Shown here: positions 43,725-50,632 of the stretch, one piece after another
Position numbering within the stretch: the first letter of the stretch is position 1
Layout: each line of letters opens with the position of its first letter
From: Amycolatopsis xylanica
GTDB lineage: Bacteria > Actinomycetota > Actinomycetes > Mycobacteriales > Pseudonocardiaceae
Direction of reading: 5' to 3'
DNA: 64,000 nt
Assembly (NCBI RefSeq): GCF_900107045.1
Contig: NZ_FNON01000005.1
Coordinates: 496,001-560,000, forward strand
Program-made: the position numbers and the translations under genes
Notes under the pieces: model-generated
The model's input: the letters and a program-made list of their open reading frames with translations, nothing else
Databases searched by the model: none
What the model was told of the DNA's origin: nothing

Positions 43725-44177
43725 TCAGACGATCAGGCGGGCGACGGTCTCGGCCACGCACGCGGGCTTGGCCTCGCCGTCGATCTCGATCGTCCAGCGC
43801 ACGACCGCCTGCTTGCCGCCGGGCACGTCGGTCAGCTCGATCAGCTCGGCGCCCGCGCGGACCTTCGAGCCGACGCGGACCGGCTGCGGGAAGCGGACCT
43901 TGTTGAGCCCGTAGTTGATGCCCATCTTCAGCCCGTCGACCGAGTAGAGGTCCTTGGCGAACATCGGGATCAGCGACAGGGTCAGGTAGCCGTGCGCGAT
44001 GGTCCCGCCGAACGGGCCCGCCGCGGCCTTCTCCTGGTCCAGGTGGATCCACTGGTGGTCGTCGGTCGCGTCGGCGAACAGCTGCACCCGCTCCTGGGTG
44101 ATCGTGTGCCATTCGCTGTGGCCGAGCGACTCGCCGACCATCGAGGAGAACTCTTCGATGTCAGAGAACACGCGCAT
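43725..44177 (-). CDS. MaoC-like (R)-specific enoyl-CoA hydratase
   Basis: 150 residues, single hot-dog domain. Catalytic pair D40-x4-H45 in ATDDHQWIHLD and overhang FGGTIAHGYLTLSL are present. It hydrates 2-enoyl-CoA to 3-hydroxyacyl-CoA, matching the SDR encoded just before it. ATG 44177 follows GAAGGACTGAG. Four bases separate it from the SDR stop. Related to the mycobacterial HtdZ (Rv0130) group. Confidence 0.9.
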   Translation of the reverse strand: MRVFSDIEEFSSMVGESLGHSEWHTITQERVQLFADATDDHQWIHLDQEKAAAGPFGGTIAHGYLTLSLIPMFAKDLYSVDGLKMGINYGLNKVRFPQPVRVGSKVRAGAELIELTDVPGGKQAVVRWTIEIDGEAKPACVAETVARLIV

Positions 44178-44181
44178 GGGC

Positions 44182-44943
44182 TCAGTCCTTCGGTCCGCCG
44201 GCGACATAGATGACCTGGCCGGAGATGAACCCGGCGCCCTCGCTGACCAGGAACGACGCGAGGTTCGCGATGTCGTCGGGGGTCCCGACGCGCTGCACGG
44301 GGATCTGCGACGCGGCGGCGGCCTTGAAGTCCTCGAAGGTCATGCCGACGCGCTCGGCGGTCGCCGCGGTCATGTCGGTGGCGATGAACCCCGGCGCGAT
44401 CGCGTTGGCGGTGACGCCGAACTTGCCCAGCTCGATCGCGAGGGTCTTGGTGAAGCCCTGCAGACCGGCCTTGGCGGCGGAGTAGTTGACCTGGCCGCGG
44501 TTGCCCAGCGCCGAGGTGCTGGACAGGTTGACGATCCGGCCCCACTTCTCGGCGGTCATGTACTTCTGGACCGCGCGGGTCATCAGGAACGAGCCGCGCA
44601 GGTGCACGTTGATGACGGAATCCCACTCGAGATCGGTCATCTTGAACAGCATCGCGTCGCGCGTGATGCCGGCGTTGTTGATCAGCACGGTCGGCGCGCC
44701 GAGCTCCTCGGCGATCTTGGTGACCGCCGCTTCGACCTGCTCGGCGTCGCTGACGTCCAGCGTGGCGGCCGCGGCCCGGCCGCCCGCGGCCTGGATGTCC
44801 TCGGCGCCCTGCTTGACCCCGGCCTCGTCGAGGTCGAGCAGCCCGACGGCGAATCCGTCGGCGGCGAGCTTTTTCGCCACCGCCGAGCCGATGCCGCGGC
44901 CGGCGCCCGTGACGATCGCGACGCGGGAGGGGGACTCGGTCAC
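44182..44943 (-). CDS. SDR family 3-oxoacyl-CoA/ACP reductase (FabG-like)
   Basis: 253 residues: TGAGRGIGSAVAKKL (cofactor), NNAG, and NYSAAKAGLQGFTKTLA (Tyr/Lys), ending VIYVAGGPKD. Start GTG 44943 is chosen since AGGAGG lies six bases before it; the upstream ATG would place that site inside the gene. First gene of a six-gene operon; probably oxidises the (R)-3-hydroxyacyl-CoA made by the MaoC enzyme. Confidence 0.9.
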   Translation of the reverse strand: MTESPSRVAIVTGAGRGIGSAVAKKLAADGFAVGLLDLDEAGVKQGAEDIQAAGGRAAAATLDVSDAEQVEAAVTKIAEELGAPTVLINNAGITRDAMLFKMTDLEWDSVINVHLRGSFLMTRAVQKYMTAEKWGRIVNLSSTSALGNRGQVNYSAAKAGLQGFTKTLAIELGKFGVTANAIAPGFIATDMTAATAERVGMTFEDFKAAAASQIPVQRVGTPDDIANLASFLVSEGAGFISGQVIYVAGGPKD

Positions 44944-44990
44944 AGCGGACCTCCTCATCGTTGAGAGAATCTGTTCACCCAGTAGACATG

Positions 44991-45006
44991 CTGAGCGGTC
45001 GCTTAG
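44991..45006. promoter_or_regulatory. imperfect palindrome CTGAGCGGTCGCTTAG, TetR-type operator
   Basis: Seven-base arms with one mismatch around GT, 48 bases upstream of the SDR start. It overlaps the stop codon of the DUF998 gene (45003-45005). Together with the site at 43668 it suggests that both the SDR and kinase promoters are repressor-controlled, but the two sequences differ, so two regulators may be involved. Confidence 0.55.
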
Positions 45007-45680
45007 GAAGGTACCGTCAGCTCGCCTGGCGTGACTGTGGTGTGGGTCATATCCAGCCGAATGGGCGCTATCAAGGTCCCGATCGCGAGCAGGCCGGTCA
45101 GTGCCATCAGCCGTTCGACCAGGCCGAGCGGGATGAGTGTCCACCACGGCCCGGCGCCGGTCGCGGAGTAGGCGATGGCGCCGAGGATGACCGCGAACCA
45201 GAGCAGCGCGCCGACGGCGAGCGCCTGCGAGAGCCGCCGCCTGCCGGGGGAGCGCGGGAAGACGGTCCGCGCGGCCAGCAGCACGGCGATCGGCAGGCAC
45301 ACGAAGGCGACGACGCTCGCAACGCGGTGGACGGTGCCGCCCGCGCTCGGGCCGACCGCCCAGTTGTGCTTCGGGAAGATGATGATCAGCAGCAGCGCGC
45401 CGACCCACAGTCCACTGAAGACGGTGGCGGCCGAACGCGAAGGCAGTCTTCGCGCCCGGATCAAACCGGCGAAACCGGCGGCCGAGGCGAGCGCTATCAC
45501 GACGACCGCGGTGTCGAAAAGCCATTTGTTGGGACCGAGCGCGTACTCGCTGATGGTGCGCCGGATCGGGCTGATCGCGTTGGACGGCGGCAGCACTTGC
45601 AGTAGCAGAACGATTACCGCGCCCGCGAAAAGTCCGAGCAGGGGTAACACCGAAGCGCGTTTCGCGACTTGACGAATCAT
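45003..45680 (-). CDS. DUF998 membrane protein
   Basis: 225 residues with about six membrane helices and the DUF998 pattern RRTISEYALGPNKWLFDTAVVVIALASAAGF and FPKHNWAVGPSAGGTVHRVAS. Function unknown for the family. It is transcribed towards the SDR operon but its stop overlaps an operator for that operon, so it is probably a separate unit. Confidence 0.85.
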   Translation of the reverse strand: MIRQVAKRASVLPLLGLFAGAVIVLLLQVLPPSNAISPIRRTISEYALGPNKWLFDTAVVVIALASAAGFAGLIRARRLPSRSAATVFSGLWVGALLLIIIFPKHNWAVGPSAGGTVHRVASVVAFVCLPIAVLLAARTVFPRSPGRRRLSQALAVGALLWFAVILGAIAYSATGAGPWWTLIPLGLVERLMALTGLLAIGTLIAPIRLDMTHTTVTPGELTVPS

Positions 45681-45813
45681 AGGTTTTCCAGGGTAGCGCC
45701 GGTGAGTGGAAGGGACTGCGACTTGTGGCGGTGGTCCCGCACCCGCTCTCCGGCTAATGTCGCCAGGCTGGCGTGCGCGAGGTCACGTCGGCCAGGTTCA
45801 AGGAGGTCAGGCT

Positions 45814-48309
45814 GTGGGGAAATCACCAAGACGCAGGCAGCTGGGGTTCACGGCGGCGGCCGTGTCCCTGGCGGGTCTCGTCGTCGCGCTGCCGTCGTCG
45901 ACGGCGAACGCCGCGGACAACGTGGTGCGCGCCGACCGCTCGGTGACGCGGTCGTGTTTCGGCTCTGTGCTGGGCAGGAACGCCAGCGGGGCCGACCAGC
46001 GTGAAGTGACGTCCACCGTGGACGGTCTGGTCCAGGCCAGGCTGAAGCCGTCCAACGGTCCCGAGGGGGACTGGGACATCGCCGTGTTCGACAAGGCGAC
46101 CGGTGCGGTGGTCGCGGCTTCCGCCGCGCTGCGCACGCACGAGCTCGCCGAGAGTTTCGTGAAGAAGGGCCAGCAGCTCGTCGTGCAGGCTTGCCGGTAC
46201 TCCGGCACCGCGCGCACCGCCGTGCTGGGCATCGACTTCCTCGCGCTCACCCCGCAGGGCACGCCGACCGGCGCCCCGCCCGCGGCACAGCGCGCCGAGA
46301 TGGTCCGGGTCGAGACACCGGCCAAAAAGGACAAAGACCGGCTGATCCGCACCGGGCTGGACGTCACCGAGAAGGCCGACGCCACCAGCGTCGACGTGAT
46401 CCTCGCCAACGACGCCGACCGGAAGACGTTGGCGGACAACGGTTTCAAGTCGACCGTGATCGAACCCGACCTGTCGGCGAAGTCCGTCGCCAACGCGCAG
46501 TCCGACCGTGAGGCCGCCGCGAAGTCCGCGGGCTCCACGCTGCCGTCCGGGCGCACGAGCTACCGCCACCTCTACGACTACCAGTACGAGATCAAGGAAC
46601 TGGCCCGCAAGAACCCGGGCCTGGTCAACGCCTTCACCCTGCCGAACCCGACGTGGGAAGGCCGGGACGTCGTCGGCATCGAGATCGCGACCGACGTCGC
46701 GAACATCACCGACGGCAAGCCGGTCGAGTTCCTGATGGGTGTGCACCACGCCCGTGAGTGGCCTGCCGGTGAGCACGCGATGGAGTGGGCGTACGAACTG
46801 ATCAACGGCTACCGGAACAACAACGCCGAGATCAAGGGCCTGGTCGGCAAGACGCGCAACATCGTCGTCCCGATCGTGAACCCGGACGGCTTCGAGATCT
46901 CCCGCGAGGCCGAGCCGAAGGGTGACTTCACCCGCTTCGACTACGAGATGAAGCGCAAGAACTGCAACGTCGCCGACTCCCCGAAGGAGTTCTCGACCGG
47001 TGTCTGCAAGGCGAACCCCGGCGGCCGTGAGCGCGGCACCGACCCGAACCGCAACTACGCGGGCTTCTGGGGCGGCGCGGGTGCTTCCACGCTGTGGCGC
47101 AGTGACACCTTCCGCGGCGCGGGCCCGTTCAGCGAGCCCGAGACGCAGAACGTGCGCTCGATCGTGTCCAGCCGCCAGGTGACCAACCTGATCACGCTGC
47201 ACACCTTCTCGAACCTGGTGCTGCGCGTGCCGGGCGTCGCCGACGTCCGCCCGCCGCTCGACGAGCCCGTGTACAAGGCGCTCGGTGACAAGATGGCCTC
47301 GCGCAACGGGTACAAGAGCCAGCCGTCGTGGGCGCTGTACGACACCACCGGCAGCACCGAGGACTGGTCCTACTTCGCCACCGGCGGTTTCGGCTTCACC
47401 TTCGAGATCGGCAACGTCGAGTTCCACCCGCCGTTCCAGCAGGGTGTCGTCGCCGAGTACACCGGTGTCGCGCCCGCGGCGGGCGCGGGCAAGGGCGGTA
47501 ACCGCCAGGCGTTCGTGGACATGCTGTCCAACGCGGCCGACCCGTCGGCGCACTCGACGCTGATCGGTTCGGCGCCGAAGGGCTACGAGCTCAAGCTGCA
47601 CAAGACGTTCCAGACGCCGACCTCGCCGATCGTCCAGCCGGACGGTTCGACGAAGCCGCCGATCTACGTCAAGGACACGCTCGACTCGAAGTTCACCTCC
47701 ACCGGTGGCCGCTTCGCGTGGGCCGTCAACCCGTCGACCCGCCCGTACGTGGCAGGCCGCTACGGCCGCGACCCGCAGGGCCCGGCGCAGACCGGTTTCG
47801 CGGTCACCAACCCGGCCGGTGTCCCGCCGATCAACACGGACTACCCGAATGACCCCAACGTGGAAAGCTTCAACTTCCACGTGGACGGGCTGCCCAAGGT
47901 GGACAACGGCAAGTTCTCGGTCAACGTCAACTGGGCGAGCCCGGACACCGACTGGGACCTGTACGTCTACGACGCGGCGGGCAACCTGGTGAGCTCGTCG
48001 GCCAACGGCGGCACCACCTCGGAGCACGCGGTCCTGTTCGACCCGCCCGCGGGTGACTACAAGGCCGTGCTGGTCAACTACGCGCAGGCCGACCCGGCCA
48101 AGACGGACGACTGGACCGGCGACGTCTCGTTCGCCTCACCGGTCCCGCCGACCTACGGGCCGAAGGAGGCGTACCAGCTCACCTGCACGTCGCGCAGCGG
48201 CAAGCTCGTGGGTATCGCCGACGTCTACGTCGACCGCGGCCAGACGGTCGATGTCGGCGAGGTCTGCACCCGCTCGGCCCGCGTGAGCAAGGAGCGCGGC
48301 ATCCGCTAG
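45814..48309 (+). CDS. secreted M14 family zinc carboxypeptidase
   Basis: 831 residues from GTG 45814, which has AAGGAGG seven bases upstream; the frame further upstream is unsupported. Signal peptide about 1-34 (SSTANA). After a 230-residue propeptide-like region, the M14 domain shows zinc ligands H312-x-x-E315 (HHAREW), H463 (LHTFSN), substrate pair Asn-Arg in DPNRNY, and catalytic E531 (FTFEIGNVEF). A C-terminal beta-sandwich (about 695-790, WDLYVYDAAGNLVSSS) follows. A large hairpin ends the transcript. Confidence 0.9.
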   Translation: MGKSPRRRQLGFTAAAVSLAGLVVALPSSTANAADNVVRADRSVTRSCFGSVLGRNASGADQREVTSTVDGLVQARLKPSNGPEGDWDIAVFDKATGAVVAASAALRTHELAESFVKKGQQLVVQACRYSGTARTAVLGIDFLALTPQGTPTGAPPAAQRAEMVRVETPAKKDKDRLIRTGLDVTEKADATSVDVILANDADRKTLADNGFKSTVIEPDLSAKSVANAQSDREAAAKSAGSTLPSGRTSYRHLYDYQYEIKELARKNPGLVNAFTLPNPTWEGRDVVGIEIATDVANITDGKPVEFLMGVHHAREWPAGEHAMEWAYELINGYRNNNAEIKGLVGKTRNIVVPIVNPDGFEISREAEPKGDFTRFDYEMKRKNCNVADSPKEFSTGVCKANPGGRERGTDPNRNYAGFWGGAGASTLWRSDTFRGAGPFSEPETQNVRSIVSSRQVTNLITLHTFSNLVLRVPGVADVRPPLDEPVYKALGDKMASRNGYKSQPSWALYDTTGSTEDWSYFATGGFGFTFEIGNVEFHPPFQQGVVAEYTGVAPAAGAGKGGNRQAFVDMLSNAADPSAHSTLIGSAPKGYELKLHKTFQTPTSPIVQPDGSTKPPIYVKDTLDSKFTSTGGRFAWAVNPSTRPYVAGRYGRDPQGPAQTGFAVTNPAGVPPINTDYPNDPNVESFNFHVDGLPKVDNGKFSVNVNWASPDTDWDLYVYDAAGNLVSSSANGGTTSEHAVLFDPPAGDYKAVLVNYAQADPAKTDDWTGDVSFASPVPPTYGPKEAYQLTCTSRSGKLVGIADVYVDRGQTVDVGEVCTRSARVSKERGIR

Positions 48310-48318
48310 CCGGACCGG

Positions 48319-48360
48319 GATAAAGCGGGCTTTACTCCGCGGGATAAAGCCCGCTTTATC
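48319..48360. terminator. 16-bp stem terminator after the M14 gene
   Basis: GATAAAGCGGGCTTTA (48319-48334) pairs exactly with 48345-48360 across a ten-base loop, starting nine bases after the TAG stop. AT-rich stem ends and no T tract. Confidence 0.75.
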
Positions 48361-48387
48361 TCGGCTTGGTCCACAAAGGACAGAGAT

Positions 48388-48444
48388 CTGGGTGACAAGG
48401 GTGGCCCTTGTCACCCAGAGCGTTGCAAGGGCGGCCCTTGTCAC
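48388..48444. repeat. CAAGGG-type double palindrome, second copy
   Basis: First unit is a 14-bp stem with TGG loop (48388-48418); second unit GCAAGGG-CGG-CCCTTGT lies at 48425-48441. The joining bases CCCAGAGCGTT match CCCTGAGCGTT of the copy at 12186. Same layout, diverged sequence, again between convergent genes. Confidence 0.85.
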
Positions 48445-48469
48445 GTGCCCAGGGTGGACGAGCCCGAGT

Positions 48470-48547
48470 GAGTGGAAGGATTTCTGCATCTAACGGAGCA
48501 AACCTTCCACTCGCGCCGCCAGAACCGGCCGGAACGCTCACGACCCC
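48470..48547. repeat. hairpin and right-half remnant of the GGTT/AACC palindrome
   Basis: GAGTGGAAGG at 48470-48479 pairs with 48503-48512. The 27 bases at 48521-48547 match the right arm of the copies at 57302 and 33613 (AGAACCGGCC..., ...CTCACGACCCC) with no matching left arm. It looks like a degenerate or recombined copy. Confidence 0.65.
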
Positions 48548-48613
48548 TGCTACCAAAGAACGGGACCGTGTACCCCCCTCGGGTACACGGGCCCGTTCTT
48601 GGCTTTTGACCGG

Positions 48614-48853
48614 CTACCTTTCTTCGCGCTCGCTGCCGAGGCGCACCGCCCAGCGCCAGCCCGAGTAGACGGCGACGGCCGAGCCGAAGATGGTGAGCAG
48701 CATCGCGAAGGCGACCATCCCGTCGAGGTGCGCCATGCTCAGCAGCACCAGTACCGCCCAGATCTGCACGCAGGTGAACGGGATGACCAGGCTGGCGGCG
48801 TAGACGCCCCGGCGCCAGCGGACCGGTTGTGGAGCGGGGAGAAACGGTTCCAT
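48614..48853 (-). CDS. small membrane protein (79 aa)
   Basis: Two hydrophobic helices, about 17-40 (VYAASLVIPFTCVQIWAVLVLL) and 46-63, with a basic C terminus. ATG 48853 follows GAGGAGGGG; an upstream frame exists but has no such site. Family not recognised. The ribosome-binding site lies in the 3' arm of a stable hairpin (48858-48900), so translation is probably controlled. Confidence 0.7.
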   Translation of the reverse strand: MEPFLPAPQPVRWRRGVYAASLVIPFTCVQIWAVLVLLSMAHLDGMVAFAMLLTIFGSAVAVYSGWRWAVRLGSEREER

Positions 48854-48857
48854 AGGT

Positions 48858-48900
48858 CCCCTCCTCGAGGTTTCGGGTTCCAGGAAACCGCGAGGAGGGG
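48858..48900 (-). promoter_or_regulatory. hairpin masking the ribosome-binding site of the 48614-48853 gene
   Basis: CCCCTCCTCG (48858-48867) and GGTTTC (48869-48874) pair with GAAACC (48884-48889) and CGAGGAGGGG (48891-48900), one A/G mismatch between, nine-base loop. On the reverse transcript the 3' arm contains the Shine-Dalgarno GAGGAGGGG five bases before ATG. It could be a translational switch or RNA thermometer, or serve as the terminator of the CRP gene ending at 48926. Confidence 0.7.
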
Positions 48901-48925
48901 GCCAGGTCTGCGTCACCTGACACAC

Positions 48926-49603
48926 TCAGCGCGCGAGGCGCTGAAGTTCCGCCAAACGGTGGATGGTGACCTTGCGCCTGCCGGTGCTGATCAGGCCTTT
49001 TGCCCGGAGCTCACGCAAAACCCTGCCCCACGACTCGCGCGAGGTCGCGGCCGTCGACGCCAGCTCCTGCTGGGTGGCCGGGGTGTCGATCTCGATACCG
49101 TGGACGGTGTGCCTGCCGTGCTGGACGGCCATCTCCAGCAGCAGCGCGACCACCCGGCTCATGGTGGTGCCGCCCCCGCCGTAGTCCACCCACTTGATGC
49201 CCACGTCGCGCAGGCGTCCCGCCAGCACCACCGACAACGTCCAGCTGAGTTTCGGCTCCTTCTGGCACAGGGTGACGAAGCGCGGCCCGGACATGGTCAG
49301 CACCTCGACCGTGTCGAGCGCCTCGACGGTCGCCGAGCGGACGCCGTTCTCCATCGCGGCCATCTCGCCGATGACGTCGCCGGTGCTGCGCACGGCGACG
49401 ACCACCTCGCGGCCGTCGGCCTCGCCCGCGCTCGAGGTGACCACTTTGACGTGCCCGGACAGCACGATCACCACATTGCTCGCCGACTCGCCCTGCCGGC
49501 ACAGGAATTCACCGGTCGCGAAGGTGCGGCGGGTGGCTATCCGCTCGATCGCGCCTCGTTCCGCGGGCCCGAGCCTCGCCCAGAACCGGTCCGCACCCTC
49601 CAT
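48926..49603 (-). CDS. CRP/FNR-family transcriptional regulator
   Basis: 225 residues: cyclic-nucleotide-binding beta-roll about 25-125 (FLCRQGESASNVVIVLSGHVKVV, GDVIGEMAAMENGVRSATVEAL) and a winged HTH 150-215 (TQQELASTAATSRESWGRVLRELRAKGLI). The phosphate-binding cassette region GEMAAMENGVRSAT keeps Gly-Glu and Arg, compatible with cNMP binding. ATG 49603 has no good Shine-Dalgarno. It diverges, 87 bases apart, from a gene with a nucleotide-cyclase-like domain, suggesting that it reads the product of that enzyme. Confidence 0.88.
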   Translation of the reverse strand: MEGADRFWARLGPAERGAIERIATRRTFATGEFLCRQGESASNVVIVLSGHVKVVTSSAGEADGREVVVAVRSTGDVIGEMAAMENGVRSATVEALDTVEVLTMSGPRFVTLCQKEPKLSWTLSVVLAGRLRDVGIKWVDYGGGGTTMSRVVALLLEMAVQHGRHTVHGIEIDTPATQQELASTAATSRESWGRVLRELRAKGLISTGRRKVTIHRLAELQRLAR

Positions 49604-49690
49604 GGGTACTAAGACTGCGAGACCGGTGCGGTTCGCACAACTGTGATCACCCGCCTGCGAGACTAGAGTTATCCCCTGAGGCGGGGAGGG
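49604..49690. promoter_or_regulatory. divergent CRP/cyclase control region
   Basis: Contains GTGCG-GTT-CGCAC (49626-49638), the palindrome GTGATCAC (49643-49650) and a direct repeat CTGCGAGAC at 49613-49621 and 49655-49663. Any of these could bind the CRP-type protein; none is a full TGTGA-N6-TCACA site. Confidence 0.45.
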
Positions 49691-50596
49691 ATGTTGCTTT
49701 TCGAAAGTGATAACCAGTATCGCACGATTGTCGTCGTCGACATCGCGAAGTTCACCGACCCGGCGCGCACCGGTTTCCATCAGCGCGCGATCCACGAAGG
49801 CCTTTACGACATTCTCCGCACGGCGTTCGACGAGGCCGCCGTCCATTGGAAGGAGGCACGCGCCGAAGATCGCGGCGACGGCGCGATCATACTGGTCAGG
49901 CCCGAATACCCCAAGCTGCTGCTGGCCGAGCGGCTGCCGGAACGGCTGCACGCGGGACTGCGGCGGCACAATGCGAAACACGCCGAGGAAGCGCGTTTTC
50001 AGCTAAGGGTCGCCTTACACGCGGGCGAGATTCACGAAAACGAGAACGGGCTTGTCAGTCCGGCACTCAATCTCGCCTGCCGTCTCGTCGACGCGCCCCG
50101 CGCGAAGTCGGCTTTGCGCGTCACCGGCGCAATGCTCGCGATCGTCGCTTCGGAAGGCTTTTTCGAAGATGTCGTCCGGCACGAACCCGGCGCGTACCCC
50201 GACGCCTATCGTGAGATCGACGTTTCGGTCAAGCAGACCGAGGTCCGTGCCTGGCTTCGCGTTCCCGGCACGACCGTCCCGGACGAGGACGAGCCGGAAC
50301 CGCTTCCGGTCAATGGACTTTTCGACGTGGTGGAAGCACTTCTCGCCGTCCCGTTCATCGCGGACGAAGCGGGACGCCGCGAGCTGCTCGACGCGCTGCG
50401 GCCCGGCATCCGCGCCACCGTCCCCTATCACTCGCGCGCCAGGCTGCACGTGATCGCGATGGTCCGGACCTGTGAGGGGCACGACGACGGCCTCGCCGAA
50501 CTCGTGACGGCGGTGCGAGGTCTCGAAGGGGACACGCCCGCGGTACGCCGTCTGGTGGATGTCGCACGCAGACGGTTGTCCAACGGGAACCACTGA
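49691..50596 (+). CDS. class III nucleotide-cyclase-like domain fused to an EAD2-like adaptor
   Basis: 301 residues. Residues 10-190 align with class III nucleotidyl cyclases: metal aspartates D17 (VVVDIAKF) and D63 (RGDG), 46 apart, and transition-state pair N127-x3-R131 (LNLACRL). The purine-selecting position four before D63 is Glu59, as in guanylate cyclases; the second selector aligns with Gly120, so the substrate is uncertain. Residues about 208-295 match the effector-associated domain at the start of the next protein (VPxxxDxxGRRxLLDxLRP, AVRRL). First gene of the vWA-MoxR-VMAP operon. Start ATG 49691; GGGGAGG is unusually close, TTG 49694 is possible. Confidence 0.75.
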   Translation: MLLFESDNQYRTIVVVDIAKFTDPARTGFHQRAIHEGLYDILRTAFDEAAVHWKEARAEDRGDGAIILVRPEYPKLLLAERLPERLHAGLRRHNAKHAEEARFQLRVALHAGEIHENENGLVSPALNLACRLVDAPRAKSALRVTGAMLAIVASEGFFEDVVRHEPGAYPDAYREIDVSVKQTEVRAWLRVPGTTVPDEDEPEPLPVNGLFDVVEALLAVPFIADEAGRRELLDALRPGIRATVPYHSRARLHVIAMVRTCEGHDDGLAELVTAVRGLEGDTPAVRRLVDVARRRLSNGNH

Positions 50597-50632
50597 GATA
50601 TCCCAAGAGTCCGCCGAACAGCTGGAGGGGTC

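Larger units (their letters stand above)
48310..48613. other. repeat-filled intergenic stretch between convergent genes
   Basis: This 304-base gap holds four structured elements in a row: a 16-bp stem (48319-48360), a CAAGGG double palindrome (48388-48444), a GAGTGGAAGG/CCTTCCACTC hairpin (48470-48512), and a half copy of the GGTT/AACC repeat (48521-48547). I see no gene in it. Confidence 0.75.

Noticed and set aside
33703..45000. peptidylarginine deiminase for citrulline formation near the lasso cluster
   Set aside because: No gene here has a deiminase pattern; known citrulassin deiminases are encoded elsewhere in the genome.
45823..48027. 734-codon reverse frame opposite the M14 carboxypeptidase
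   Set aside because: Antisense shadow; the forward frame has signal peptide, zinc ligands and a strong ribosome site.
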